NCBI GenBank assembly: GCA_008973525.1 | Contig: WACJ01000294.1 | Span: 186,001 to 250,000, forward strand | From: Stenopsyche tienmushanensis | Taxonomy: Eukaryota; Arthropoda; Insecta; Trichoptera; Stenopsychidae | Direction: 5' to 3' | Length of the DNA stretch: 64,000 nucleotides | In this document: in pieces, positions 44,658-57,236 of the stretch | How positions within the stretch are numbered: position 1 is the stretch's first letter | Layout: each line of letters starts with the position of its first letter | Made by a program: the position numbers and the translations under genes | Notes under the pieces: generated by a model | What the model saw: the letters and a program-made list of their open reading frames with translations, nothing else | Databases searched by the model: none | Told to the model about the DNA's origin: nothing

Positions 44658-45130
44658 GTTCCGGCGTGCTTAGAACCCTTCGCTCTTTTTATAGTTAATG
44701 CTTAGATTTTTATAATTATTTAAGTAAATCTGAATCCAGAACATGTTTATGTATGAATATCAAGCATCAGATATGATTGAATTGTTTTAAAATTCAGATG
44801 CTCACAGACTTGTGTCTCAACCCACGATTAGACACGACCTAAAATTACTATGTGTCATAAATGAGACGTACTTTTCCGATCACTGAATCATTAAATCATC
44901 AATCTTATATGGAATACACGTGTAATTAGGCACGTCTGAAGATTCAGATAAAACGTCGAACGAATTGAATAATAGCGGCGATTTGATTCGCAAACATGGG
45001 AATTGTCACGGCACTCGGGCAAGACGACTTCAAAGCGGAAGTAGGAAAAATGTATTACAGCTACTGGTTACATAGAACAGGAATTTAAGTAAAATAGTCT
45101 ATCCGCAATATCGATATCGTGACACAATTT

Positions 45131-45450
45131 CTAGAAATGCGGACGGCTTGGATCGATTTCAAGTTTTGTTTTTCTTAAAAATGTACCGACGTGTCCGTCT
45201 TTACGCATCGTTGCTACCATTTTGTGACAACGAGACAAATGTTCGTAATATCGATAATGCGTCCTAAATTGTTGCGTAATTTGTTGGGCGATTCCGGTCT
45301 TATAGAGCCAATTGTGAACGAATTCGATCATATGTTTAAGGGGGAGCAAACCCTTTACAACGTTCAAAAAATCGTTTTTTTTTATTACGTATTTCGAAAG
45401 TATAACATATTGAGAGTATATTATAAAAAAAAGAAAAATCGGAATATGAA
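45131..45450 (-). mobile_element. Possible Merlin/IS1016-type transposase fragment
   Basis: The 78-codon frame reads LPLKHMIEFVHNWLYKTGIA, QQITQQFRTHYRYYEHL, SRCHKMVATMRKDGHVGTF and KTKLEIDPSRPHF. Just upstream, in another frame, is NKKKRFFERCKGFAP. The order FFERCK / PLKHMIEFVHNWLY / EID resembles the start of ISXO2/Merlin transposases (FFERSKLPL, then an EID block). This is an inference from word order only; it could also be an unrecognised host exon. Inverted GTTCCGGCGT-like words near 44658 and 45480 might be termini. Confidence 0.35.
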
Positions 45451-45529
45451 ATATTTACGAAGTTATAGCGCGTAATCAGGAGTACGCCGGAACCGCTGTG
45501 AACTCCTTTTTTCAACCTTTCTTTCATAA

Positions 45530-46698
45530 TACAATTGTTTAAATCTTTTATATCTTTAGTTTTATTAAAGGAGATATTCCTAAAAATATTTTAAACAAAA
45601 TTATCGTTATATTGCACTCATATATCTCTAACTGTAGGTATGCGAAATTAAAGTAGCTCGAAGTCAGCTCGAAGTTGCTCGAAGTCAAGTTTATTTCGAT
45701 AGTTTGTCTGCACTTGTATTTTGGTGTAAAAATCATTGAAATATTAACATACATTGCTGCTGGAATATTTAATAACGACTACAGCTTCATTTTGAAGATA
45801 ATTAATATATTAAATATAATTATTGTCACCTACTATAGTCTTTGCTGAAAATACCGAGGTAGACCCATAAGAGTCTTTCTGTGATAAAAGCAGCTCGTAT
45901 AGCCCGAAAACAACAGTTATTCGAAAATAATCAACTTTTTGAGAAAGCTGAAGATCTATTATATGCATCTGGAATCATTGGTTGATTTAGTTAAATTAAT
46001 AGTTTTATCGCATTGAAACTTTAAACGAAATTATCTCGAAACTGCATTTTCAAAATGTTCGCCAGTTGTAGCTTAAAAAGTTGTTGATCGATCTGACTGA
46101 AATTTTGGGAAGTTTCTCACTATAATATTATCTGGAGATCAGGCTAGTTTTAAGTAGGTTTTCGCGTAAATAAATTATTTTTTTGGGGTAAAAATGATCA
46201 AGAAAATGGTAAAAAATATGAAAATTTAACTAAAAAACCTACTAAATGTTTAATTTTATACTTTTTAAAATTTTTATAGCTTAGTTGACTGCCTACACAT
46301 ATTAGAAATCAAATAATAATTCCATTTTCGATTTCAGTTCAACAGGAAACCTTAGACAAGTGGCGAGCCGTTTGATATCACGAGAAAAGCCGTCTAATGG
46401 AATACCTTATAACTCCGCCATTTTGTTTTTTGTTTATAAAAAAAATAAAATATATTAGTACTTTAAGGTTGTGTACAATACGTGTTGTTAAAGCGATGTC
46501 TGGGACACAGCTGATGGTCAAAATGTAAGTATGAAAAATAAACGACATTTTTGACTGGACTGGACAATACACTTGTACTTTCAGTTCTGCTCTACAAAAT
46601 TAGTATTGATGAGCTACCGGTTTCGATATTTATAGCATTACGATCATAGTTCGACTGATTAAAACATTAAAATGCTGTTTTATATACATTCAAACATC
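45530..46698. other. Intergenic, no gene recognised
   Basis: AT-rich. Frames here have no recognisable domain. A short AACTTTAAACG...TCTCGAAACT word at 46016 also occurs at 2200. Confidence 0.3.
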
Positions 46699-47117
46699 TT
46701 TTTGTGCGATTTCGAAGTTATGCGGTTTTTTAAAGCGAATTTAAGTCATCGAAAATCGCAACGAAAATTATCATACAGCGATGATTGTTTGTAATTAAAA
46801 TAATTAGTATTTCTCTAGTGGGTGTCTGACATCGACATGCCAGTTGTCAGACATCCTTAAAATTTTACTAATGATGCAAGACGGTCGTTAAATGTTGCTA
46901 AAAATGTTATTTTTTAATTGACTTATTATTTTCCTGTTTTTTATTAACTTTTTTATGCGACTTTGGATATATTTTATATGGCTGTTTCAAAGTTATGCGG
47001 TTTTTAAAACCCATGAAACGCATCTTCATTTTTTTTATGTAATTCATAGCTTTTTTTGTACGATTTAGTTTTGTGCGATTTCCTGCGAAACACATCTACC
47101 GCACAAAAAAGGTTTAA
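46699..47117 (+). repeat. Dispersed repeat family B, copy 1
   Basis: It is collinear with 56577-57236: TGTGCGATTTCGAAGTTATG, TCATACAGCGATGA, TTCTCTAGTGGGTGTCTG, AGACATCCTTAAAATTTT, ATGCAAGACGG and ACATCTACCGCACAAAAAAG. The GAAGTTATGCGGTTTTT word occurs twice inside. The left terminus is missing or degraded. Confidence 0.8.
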
Positions 47118-49773
47118 GTATATACGATAATTTTCATATTTTAATAATAATTTTTAAACAAATAAAGCATTACTGAATTTTCTTAACTTTCTGGATGCTA
47201 AGCAACCATATATCGTCGATTGTGAAACTAACGAGGAGAGCAAACAACGATCGCTATTGGTCCATTGATAATTTAAAAATGTTCGAATATGAATATTGCC
47301 TGTGGGTTAGGGTATCAGTGTTTAACCTCGTAGTGCATCTTGCACATACATCACTGCAATCAAACAAGAGAGAGGAATATATATAAAATGACTGCAATTT
47401 CAGACGTGTCCATGAACGTGTTAACATTATGATAGAAACGCACATTTATAACTTTTGGATTTTTACTGATATATGTGACTTATTTTTCGCAGTATAAACC
47501 TTGCAAGTAGACGTTTGGGTGTTCGCTGGTATTAAAGCAGTTTGGTCATGGTTTTGAAATAAAAATCATCACATCGATGCTCTTTGGAGCTAATCGACAT
47601 TGCAAAAATTTAGATTTATTGGGTCAAAAGAAGACTTGAGCCATACGTTGATCAACAGCCTATGTCCAACAATCTCAAGACATGCTCGTCAAAGCACAGT
47701 AACAATCACCGCCATGAAATTGACATTGATTCGTTTATTAAATCCGGAAACTTCTCCGTCAGATTGCATTTTGACATCGTCCAAACGCCACGGACGATTA
47801 TTAATTGCGAATCAAGTATGAATTAATTGGTGGGTAAATAGATTTTGCGAAATTTGCATAGGATTCGAGCCGAATTTCGATCGAAAAGTTGTGCTATTCT
47901 TTCCGTGGCACACTTCGTGGTTTTCGTGTGTAAATTCCGATTCAATAACCAGTTTCATTTTTAGTATGATTGATATTAAAGACACTTCCGCATACTTTAT
48001 CTCGTGAATCGTGCACATGGATGGAGTGAATTAATCCATTTGTGTTTGCGCAAATGTGACTTTTCAAATGTGCATTCGATACAACGAAGAATGACCCACT
48101 TGTTGAAATTGTTTTTCCGTAATAAATTCTAAAAATGTAATTTATGGTATTTTTATGGTACGAAATGAATACGTCGATATTGAGCGTTGCACAATAAGAA
48201 TAACTGTGTATTCTCTCTGCTGCTGACAAATGATGCATGGAAAATTTGATGATTAGCGGTTGAGACGGTTGGAGAAGAAGAGAAGCCTTCAGGTTTCGAT
48301 ATCTCATATTATTGTAATATTTGAGATCAATTAAATTCTGCAGATTCGTCAAAAGATCACTAGTTAGTGTTGGGAAGAACTTGCTATTTCAGGAATCTCA
48401 ATGGAATACAATCATTGATCTAATTAGTCTTTGAAATGATAAGATTTGGAAGATTTTGTAGGATAAGGATAAACTTAGATGCCACTTATCTGTCAGGACT
48501 GTTTATATTCAAAAATTGAGCGTCTTTATTGAAATAGTCTGTAAATATGCATTGGAAAGAAACGATATTCCTGCATCTGTTGAAGGTCGGATCTTTTGGG
48601 TTTCAGTCGTTTCTGATGGTCTTTTCTTTAACGTCTATTTACCGTTATGATTTTATACGTGATCCGACATACGATCAGGTCGTACATGGTTTCAGATTTG
48701 TCCGTGGGTGCGGTTTTTTGGTTTCAAATTGGATAATGCGTGTCAGAGTCGAATTAGCCGAAGGCCTCGCGGCAAGGACGGCCGTCGGACTGACTTGGCT
48801 CTTGGAATGGAATTTCAAATATGCAATTATATAAGCCCTAAAATACGAACAGACATTTTCCAATCATTACTTTTTGACGTCTAAAACAACGCTTCGCTCG
48901 CTTCAGTAAATACTATGATAAATGGCATTTTCATGGCTTGCAATTGATGGGGAGAAAGGAACGAATTTACAACGTGAAAGATGTGTTTTTTTCCGCACTG
49001 ACAAGTGAAGCTGTCGTTATGTATATGACTTTAATAAATTACGCCTCGGAACAAACAATTTTTACTTAATTAATTTTCGTAGCTACTTTTGTGCGGTTCG
49101 GATCTAGTTCTTCTGGGTCTTTGGAGAATGCAACAACACGAATCGAAATGAAAGTCTTCCATCAGACCGGGCGAAGAAGCGGCTAAAAGCGGATTCCTTA
49201 TCATAAAATGCAATTCTTGCACTCTTGACTTTACATGTTGTATCTGGTCGGATGAATTTCGCAAATGCGTCTCGAAGAAGTGAAAATGTTGGAAAGCCGT
49301 CGACAGAAGAGTTCTGACAAATGAGGAAGGTGTGTTAATATTTTAAAATGTAATGCAACACATTTGGGAAGATGGTTTATCAAAAACGACGTTTAATTAA
49401 TAAAAATGTGTTAAGCTCAAATTTGCACCAGTTATGTGCACCATTAACACTTTACGGTCTGCCGATAAAAGCTTTATTAAAAATCCAGATTGATTTGCAA
49501 AAGTGCATCAAATTTATCTTCGATATAAGTTCAATATTTATTAAATCAATTTATTTAAATATAATTTTTAGAACACTTTCCAAATGTTTTTCTTAGCATT
49601 TCTAGACGTTTAAGATGTCTTAATTGCAAAAAAATGCAAAAACTCATGTTTTTATGAAATACACCGATTCGTGTGATAATAATTAATTTTTAAGCTTCCA
49701 AAACTGTATTTTAATACTTTTAATATAATTTTTTTCAAAAATTGTAGCATGACTCCAAGATCTAACCCATCAT
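47118..49773. other. Intergenic, no gene recognised
   Basis: Includes frames at 47942-48352 (minus, 136 codons) and 48547-48834 (plus, 95 codons) without recognisable domains. 48690-48800 is less AT-rich. No RNA gene or known repeat was seen. Confidence 0.3.
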
Positions 49774-50166
49774 CAGGGCCATAACAAGGGTTTTTATTTT
49801 ACTAGATCATTCTACTTTATATGAATCAACATTGATTGACTCTATCCGTTTTCATAAAATATATTAAGTTATCTAATCCTTATTTTCTTTGTTATCGCTT
49901 AAACATTCGGCCGACCCGAATAATTTAAAAACAATAATATTTTTGACCGATTGTAAAATCTAAACAACCCGCCCGATTAGTCTTCTTCGGACAAATTTGT
50001 TTTGTAATGAGAGTTCGTAATCGTTCTGTAGACATGTTCGGATATGGCGTCTGATCGCGAGGCGTTCATTCGACATGTCAGCGATCCGAAATGCGGACCG
50101 GTTGAACACGCAGATCTTGTGGCCACTTCATCTTCTTTTAGGGCTTTTTGCGGCATTTCCTATCTC
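49774..50166 (+). repeat. Dispersed repeat family A, copy 4
   Basis: It begins CAGGGCCATAACAAGGG, then continues with GACCGATTGTAAAATCTAAA, CAACCCGCCCGATTAGTCTT, TAATGAGAGTTCGTAATCG and the GCGATCCGAAATGCGGACCG core. It is truncated on the right at about 50166, where an antisense mariner fragment begins. Confidence 0.78.
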
Positions 50167-50335
50167 AGGTGTTTCATCCCCCATGAACCCATGTTTCATC
50201 CTAAATTGATGAAACATCGCCAAACCCTAGATTGAAAAATCATTAACGCTGTTTTTTTGTTCCATTTTGAGCAAATGCGGCACCCATCTTGCGCACAACT
50301 TTCTCATGTTCAATTTTTCAGTCAATGTACAAATC
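50166..50335 (-). mobile_element. Mariner fragment, cecropia-like, antisense
   Basis: The minus translation has LNMRKLCARWVPHLLKMEQK and SVNDFSI, matching the block after the HTH domain of cecropia-type mariners. A further-degraded GDETPEI region follows. Only about 170 bp remain. Confidence 0.7.
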
Positions 50336-50754
50336 CATGTTTCTCTCACGACCGCGCAGTGTGTATAAAGCTTGTATATCAATAAATGAATACTGTCGAT
50401 AGCACAAAATATTTGGTAATTTCTTTGCGTATACAAATAACATACTTGAAATCGAAATCATTATTAGTCGATAAATTTGGGCTAATGATCTATACAATCG
50501 TGCGATGCATGCGGGGAATCTCTCCGTCTCCGTCTGTCTCCGAGCTCAATGTACAGGAGTGCTCGTTCAAATGGAAGTGGAAGGGAGGTCGCAGGTCCTG
50601 GGATAGTACTCCTTTAGGGGTTAATCGTCAAACAGGCAAACAAATACATGGCTAAATTTGCAAAGCAAAATATATATGTCATATAGCCTTTTTTTATCAT
50701 GAAATTGCACAAAACTATGGGAAATTACTTTTTACTTTACTTAGTTAGGTTTAG
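50336..50754. other. No feature recognised
   Basis: A GC-richer patch at 50505-50650 has no recognisable protein. Nothing else can be supported. Confidence 0.25.
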
Positions 50755-51210
50755 TTTCACCCAACGCACATTATTAGAGCTATCAGCTATAATAGGATAT
50801 TCAGCACCTACTTTTCACCAAAATGTACAGAAGTCATTGTTTTGAAATTCCACTTCTTTGAAAATGCTATTCTGGAGTAGTCTGAGAAATTCTACTTTGG
50901 CTGACACATCTTCGTCTTTAAAAAATTCATCAGCCAACTCCTTGTGAACATTCCCGAAATGTTCTTTAAGTTTACTTAATTTCATGCTCTCTGTACCAAG
51001 AACTTTATTACATATAACACACTGAGGTTTTTCCATATTCCTGTCAACAATATTCGTGAAACCACATTGTAGAAATGCTTCTTTATATAAGCGCTTTTTT
51101 CCAGAAGCAGAAGTCATTTCACTTAAAATACTGTCACAAATACGAAACGTGCAAATTAGTGCTTGAGTAAATTGAAACTGTATATTAGACGGTCTGCTTC
51201 CGTTTATCAT
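50755..51210 (-). mobile_element. hAT (ZBED5-like) transposase fragment with internal deletion
   Basis: The 131-codon frame holds KKRLYKEAFLQCGFTNIVD, a BED-type finger (KPQCVICNKVLGTESMKLSK, then LKEHFGNVH) and ends NNDFCTF. Just beyond, the minus strand gives EYPIIADSSNNV, resembling the C-terminal W-x-EYP block of hAT transposases. The fusion of N- and C-terminal parts indicates loss of the catalytic middle. It differs from the hAT at 18877. Confidence 0.78.
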
Positions 51211-53467
51211 CCGATCGCTTCGTTACATGATCTGCCCATTTTAAATCATCGCTCTTTCAAGCAGTTAAATTATATGTAAGTCTTGATTATTAATGTTATA
51301 TATTGATCAATTTTGAAGTTTGAATATTTTTTTTGTAAATATGTTTTGCATGATTAATAAATTAGCTTTGACGCTAAATTGACAAGTGAAATTCATAGCG
51401 GTATGCGGCTTAAAAACACATTGTGAGCCGTATGCCATGATCGCTCAAAGTCGACGAAGCGTCGTTGCAAAGCGTTTGATGGATTCGATAATCCATCGTT
51501 TGATTGTTGTGATGTGTATTTTTTAAAAAGGCGCCTTGTTTATGTTGTCATTATTGATTCGATTGATTAATTGACCTTTATAATCCGGTCCGCATCCGTG
51601 AATCACCGGCTTATTCGCCTTGGCAAAACAAGAGCTGCCAACTGATCTCTCTCCTGCATTCCAATCCATCTCGAGAAAGTGTTATGGTATTTGAGAATGT
51701 TACAAAATTGATTGGCGCCGATCCAAAAAAAAAAAAAAGCCGCACAAAAAGCCTTTCGCGTAAAAGTTATAAAATGGTGGTATCTAATGCGCTTTTTTGC
51801 GACTTATCCCTGCCAAAGACGAAAGTGTTACAATGCAGACATTTAATTACGGAGTGGCGTAACAGCTCGTTCGGTAACGGCACATAGTATCGGACGTTTC
51901 GGAGTGCGCGGCCATCGCATTCTCATGCTTGCGCAATCGAATGTCACGACGGATGAAATTTCACGAAAAAGGCCCCCATTGTGGCAATGGCGCCAAATGC
52001 ACTCGACTGTAATCAGTTTAATGAGCGAGCAATACCCGAAGAATGCTTCCCATCGCGCTTAAATATGACTTCCTCGTAATTTGACTACCGGATACCTTCT
52101 GGTAATTACATGTGTAACGTGCAATGCGTATTTTTTATGGTCGCTCAGCGCGTAACTCTGTGACTTGCATATTTTTTATGAATAATCTCTGACAACCTCA
52201 AAAATGTTGTAATTTTTTGACACATGATTGAGCCTCGAAGATGTAACGAGCCACAGGAAATACAATCGAGCTCCAAGATATGCAACCAGAAACCTTCTTG
52301 CATAACGCGCGTGCTGCAATACAGTTTTGTGGAGTCAGATGTACAGGAGTGCAAATCGTTTGTCCGCAAGCTTTCCGCGCGTCTGCGTGAGTCGCCGGAC
52401 CGCCACGTGTTGAAAATATGTAAACATTGGATGAATCACAGCTTGAACTTTGCCGCTTCCTCATATTGCATCATATCATATAATATACGGACTTTAACAT
52501 AAAATTTGCATTATTTCGCAATATAAACGATTCTGAATCGAATATTTAGCAAATTGGCAACGCGTTTAAGTACAAGGTCGTGGATCAAGTTTGAATAAAT
52601 TTCACAGTCGAATAATTTATGTGACTTTATTATAGGCAGGAATTTAAACAGTTTTTTTAATAGAAAAAATACGCTGGGGCAATAAATTTAGTATTGTTGA
52701 ATAATCAGGGAGAAAAAACAGGAAATAAACATGGTTGGATTTCAGTATGCGAATGATGTAGCGAGCCTTTATGAGAGATTGTTTTGACTGTAATGCGGTA
52801 CATAGGGTGTTTAAAAATGATTTCACTGTTGTAGCATGATTTCAAATTGATTTTGTTAAAAAGGTTTTGGTAAAAAGAAAGTAATCATTTTGACTAAGAA
52901 TTTATTAATTTTATAATAAATCCTCTTCTACACAAACAATAGGTTAATTACTACTTAAATATCTTCTATTTCTTCTAAAAAAAAAATACCCATACAAAAT
53001 TTGTATGCGTTTAGTTCATTAACAAGTGTAAAAGACTAACACGCACGGGATGGCATTGACTTTATCGTATTTTATCGAACGAAGTTGACGCTATAGGAGG
53101 GTTGACTGTATATAATAATATTCATTATAATATATCATGCCATCAGTTTATTTATAAGAACATTTGTATCATCAATTCATTTATGTTTGCATTCAGTATT
53201 AAAGGATAGTATGACTTTCTAGATTTATTTATGAATGTTTACCCAGCGAGTCATCCAGGCAATCATATCGAAATACCCATTCATAATCATCTCAATGCGA
53301 TATTTAAAAAAATTTAACGATCGAGCGATGTTATTATTTTGCAATTGGAAGGTAGTTAAAAAATAGTCGCAATAAGAATTCCTTGAAACACACACTGAGT
53401 CAAGTCCAGTTTTGCTTAAGTTAGTGAAGTTCCCTGCAGAATGATATTATATTATCATCGTCATAGT
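51211..53467. other. Intergenic, no gene recognised
   Basis: 51420-52400 is less AT-rich and has several short frames on both strands (for example 51684-51887, 52198-52502), none with a recognisable motif. An exon of an unknown gene cannot be excluded. Confidence 0.3.
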
Positions 53468-54111
53468 CAGGGCTGTAACAAGAGGGTAGTAAAGCAGGCG
53501 TCCGCCATGGATGCAATTGGATTTAGGGGCGGAATACCGACCCGATTGAGAATTGCACGTGGTTTTTATTTTACTTAACCATTTTACTTCACATGAATCA
53601 ACATTGATTGACTGCCCGTTTAACTAAAAAAAAAAACAAAATTTTCGACCGATTGTAAGATTTAAACAACCCACCCGATTAGTCTTCTTTGGACAATTTC
53701 GTTTTGTAATGAGAGTTCGTAATCGTTCTGTAAATCGCGATCCGAAAAGCGGACCGGTTGGACGCATACACATTGTGGCCACTCCGTCCTTTTTTTTTTA
53801 AACCTTTTTGCACTATTTTCAACAATAAATGCATACCGGGAGATTTTTATAATCTGTACGATCATGGAAGCCCCCTCTGAGGTTAACTTATAGGTGATTT
53901 GCGCCAAATGAGGTCGCTAACAAGTTTAGACATTCCCCCACCCATAAAAACTATATATTTATCCATCTTAATTAATAGCTGTAATTTAAATGCAAGTGAC
54001 TAAAGACCTTCTCGGTCTAGGTCGGGTAATTTTGGGACTATTTTCGCATATTATTTTAAAATAGACCTTATATATTTAATATATTGCATTTATAATAGTG
54101 TTGCTGCTTTG
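53468..54111 (+). repeat. Dispersed repeat family A, copy 5 (most complete)
   Basis: It starts CAGGGCTGTAACAAGAGGG. It has the CCGACCCGATTGAGAATTGC segment, GACCGATTGTAAGATTTAAA, the GCGATCCGAAAAGCGGACCG core, CCAAATGAGGTCGC, and the tail GTCGGGTAATTTTGGGA ending TTGCATTTATAATAGTGTT at about 54111. It defines an element of about 640 bp. No protein is encoded. Confidence 0.8.
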
Positions 54112-56576
54112 ATCATAGTGCAGCCGTACACAGTTCACTACAAGACTTCTTCAATATTCATTAATATAAAAAGGCTCACATTTAAATGATCTGTATCATA
54201 CATTTACTACCTTAAGCGTTTGATATTGAAGACAATATAACTTCTGAATTTAACTTCTTTAAAGGCTTTTAAAGATTGAGCTGTTTTCCTTGATAGTTAA
54301 TTAAACATTTTTTAAAATATTCATGTTAATTTTGCCACAAAAGGCTTTCTGAAATACACGTAGTTAAGTTCTTCCTTTCTTTACAATGACAAGGATGAAG
54401 ATCTATGTGACGCTTAAGAAGTTTTAATCGAAATCACTTCTATACTATGTAATATATAATTTAATATAAATGAAGAAAGATACTTGAAGTATACCAAATA
54501 GATATCATGAAAAATGTTAAATCGCAATGATGTTAAACATTCATTCCGAGCATCCATGCGATATCGAGAGTTCTTTCGCGTTTTGAAATATAAAGTGCAT
54601 ACATTACCAATGATTGGAATTACACATTCAAAAGATTCCGAATGAAATTTTAATTAAACATGCACTTCGATTGTGTGATTTATAAAACGTGGGCGTCGAG
54701 TCAATTTCCATAGGATGAATTTATTCATATATGGTAAGCAGGAAGCGTTGCGTTATTGGCTTTAATCAATGTGTATAATGGCAATTATTGAAGCAATAAT
54801 GACACGATACATTTTTGTGGTTTGATTGACGTCAAATTTGTGGTATGCGAGAATATGTTTACATAGATTTTTTTTTAAATTTTGAATATTAATAGAGTCA
54901 GAGTTCATGGTGTTTGATGATGATTGATTGTATTGGCACGATAAAAAATAATCGGCATTAATAGATCCGTTGGAGTCGATGAACGTTCGAATTAAATTGT
55001 TATTTTTGCAAAATTTTATTGAGACTATTTTTTAAATGAAAGTTCTGTTTTGTTTGCGACCGCACTGTAGTTCGGATCATGTTTATTTAGTGCAAATGTG
55101 AAGTTCGCGGTTCGTCGCATATTGACTACTTTCACCGGCGAGGTCGGTAAGTGCAAGCGCACTCACCATCAGGGTTGCCACTTACAGATTTAATTAATCA
55201 AATTGATCAATTCTTTGACATTATTTAAAAATGATTTATTCCGTCATTGCACGCCTCTTTAATGCAAGGTTATTTTATTTAACACTACAATCACTAATAC
55301 TAATTTTCTCCGAACAATGATTTTGTTATGTGCTTGCTAACAATGCATTGTATTGCGATCCTTGAACTTGTAATCCTTATATAAGTTTAAATTCACATAT
55401 ATGGATTTGATTGTATGATAACAATGCATCGTATGCTGGAATTAAAAACGCATTTACGTTTCTAAAAATGATTCAAATCCGAGCGGAAAGTAATCATTTT
55501 GAAATTGATTGCTAGAAAAGATTAATTCGACAATGACTTCAACGATTTCCGAAACTGCATCTTACATCGACGTCCAATTAAGTATCATTGTTCACCGTCC
55601 TCTGTATTGTTTCTCAAAAATGTGGTTCAGACGAAACAGGTGACACGAATCGCTCACTTCCGATAAGCGATTGAAAAAGAAGTAAACAAGAAGTCGAGAT
55701 TCCAAAAGCACGTGCTTACATAAAAGCCTGACTTGTGCAGCCACATTGTGCTGCAGATCGGGTTATGCAATTTTAAAGAGACCATAAATTAATGTCAGCG
55801 TATTATTTTGTTGTGTTAATTGAAATCCAAGACAAAGATCTTTGAGAGGAAGCTGAGGATGTTGTATTTGCATGTTGTTCAAATTTTAGACGCTTATTGT
55901 AAATGATCGGGATATGGATATGGCAGTTTAAGAAGACGACAATAATTCCTAAAACCAATTTAATCCAGCTACAGATTAATTTTATTCTTGTATTGATTTG
56001 AATTGTAATTCACGCTTCTAGGAAATACTAGAAAGTATGTCGAACCAATGATCATATTTTCAACAGGAAAACAATATTATTAACGCAATTTTCCTATTTA
56101 AGCTCTTTATCGCGTGTCAATTTTATGAGATTGAATCAATGGTCTATCGAAGACGATATTTTTGTGATTTTTATCATCTGTTTACATGGAACCGATATTA
56201 TAACCCAATAAAAACCGAACGCACAGATTCGTGCGTACCATCATTTCAACTTTACAGATAAAATAAACATTTTAAACTTTATTTTTTTTAGCAATTATGA
56301 GCAAAATTTCTTTCGCGATTTCTTTTCTTGAATAAATTTTTTGTTCCAACCCTAACTCTTGCGACTTAATTTTTCAAACAAACAAACGTTTCTTATTCAA
56401 ATATTAATCAAAATAGATCTTCTTACAATTTTTTTGTACATAGTCCCGCATATTTTGTTCAAGTATAGATAAAATGTTTTTTATATCTTCGCGGACCCCC
56501 TGTAATGGCTTAGCAGACCCCCAAGAGTCCGCAGACTCCTGTTCAAGAACCGCTGTTCTAGTAAATGCATGTACAC
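54112..56576. other. Intergenic, no gene recognised
   Basis: AT-rich throughout; no frame, RNA gene or repeat recognised. Confidence 0.3.
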
Positions 56577-57236
56577 TTAAACCTCTTTTTATGCGCCTTT
56601 TTTTTTTGGTGCGATTTCGAAGTTATGCGGTTTTATTTAAAGCATTTTTTTTTATTTCATAAAGAGTACGTATCGAACTGAAAAAAAAAGATGTTTGAAA
56701 AATTTTTTTTTTGCATTCTTCCAATGATTCGGCTTTTAAAAATACATTCGCCAAAGGAATTTCCAAAATTCCAACTATTTACAGAGCTATAGCTATTTTA
56801 GTGATGAGGCAACTTGGTCGGTCCTATCATAATGAACTTTTTCCGAAGAAGAAAGCGATTTTGCGTCATATCGAAAATCCCAACGAAAATTGTCATACAG
56901 CGATGACAGTTTATAATTAAAATAATTAGTGTTTCTCTAATGGATGTCTGGCATTTGGGATGCCAGATATTAGACATCCTTAATATTTTGCCAATGATGC
57001 AAGATGTTCTTTAAATGTTACCAAAAATGTTGTTTTTTAATTGCCTTATTGTTTTCCAGTTTTTCTATTAATTTTTTTTGTGCGATTTTGGATATATAGT
57101 TGTTTCGAAGTTATGCGGTTTTTAAACTCCATGGAACGCATCTTCATTTTTTCAATGTAATTCATAGCTTTTTTTGTACGATTTATTTTTGTGCGATTTT
57201 CTGCGGAACACATCTACCGCACAAAAAAAGGTTTAA
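56577..57236 (+). repeat. Dispersed repeat family B, copy 2, with terminal inverted repeats
   Basis: The left end TTAAACCTCTTTTTATGCG and the right end (reverse complement) TTAAACCTTTTTTTGTGCGG form short inverted termini around 660 bp. Internal GTGCGATTT and GAAGTTATGCGGTTTT words repeat. No transposase was recognised; it looks like a non-autonomous DNA transposon. Confidence 0.75.

Noticed and set aside
47942..48834. Frames of 136 codons (minus) and 95 codons (plus)
   Set aside because: Neither shows a motif, a plausible start context or splice sites consistent with a gene.
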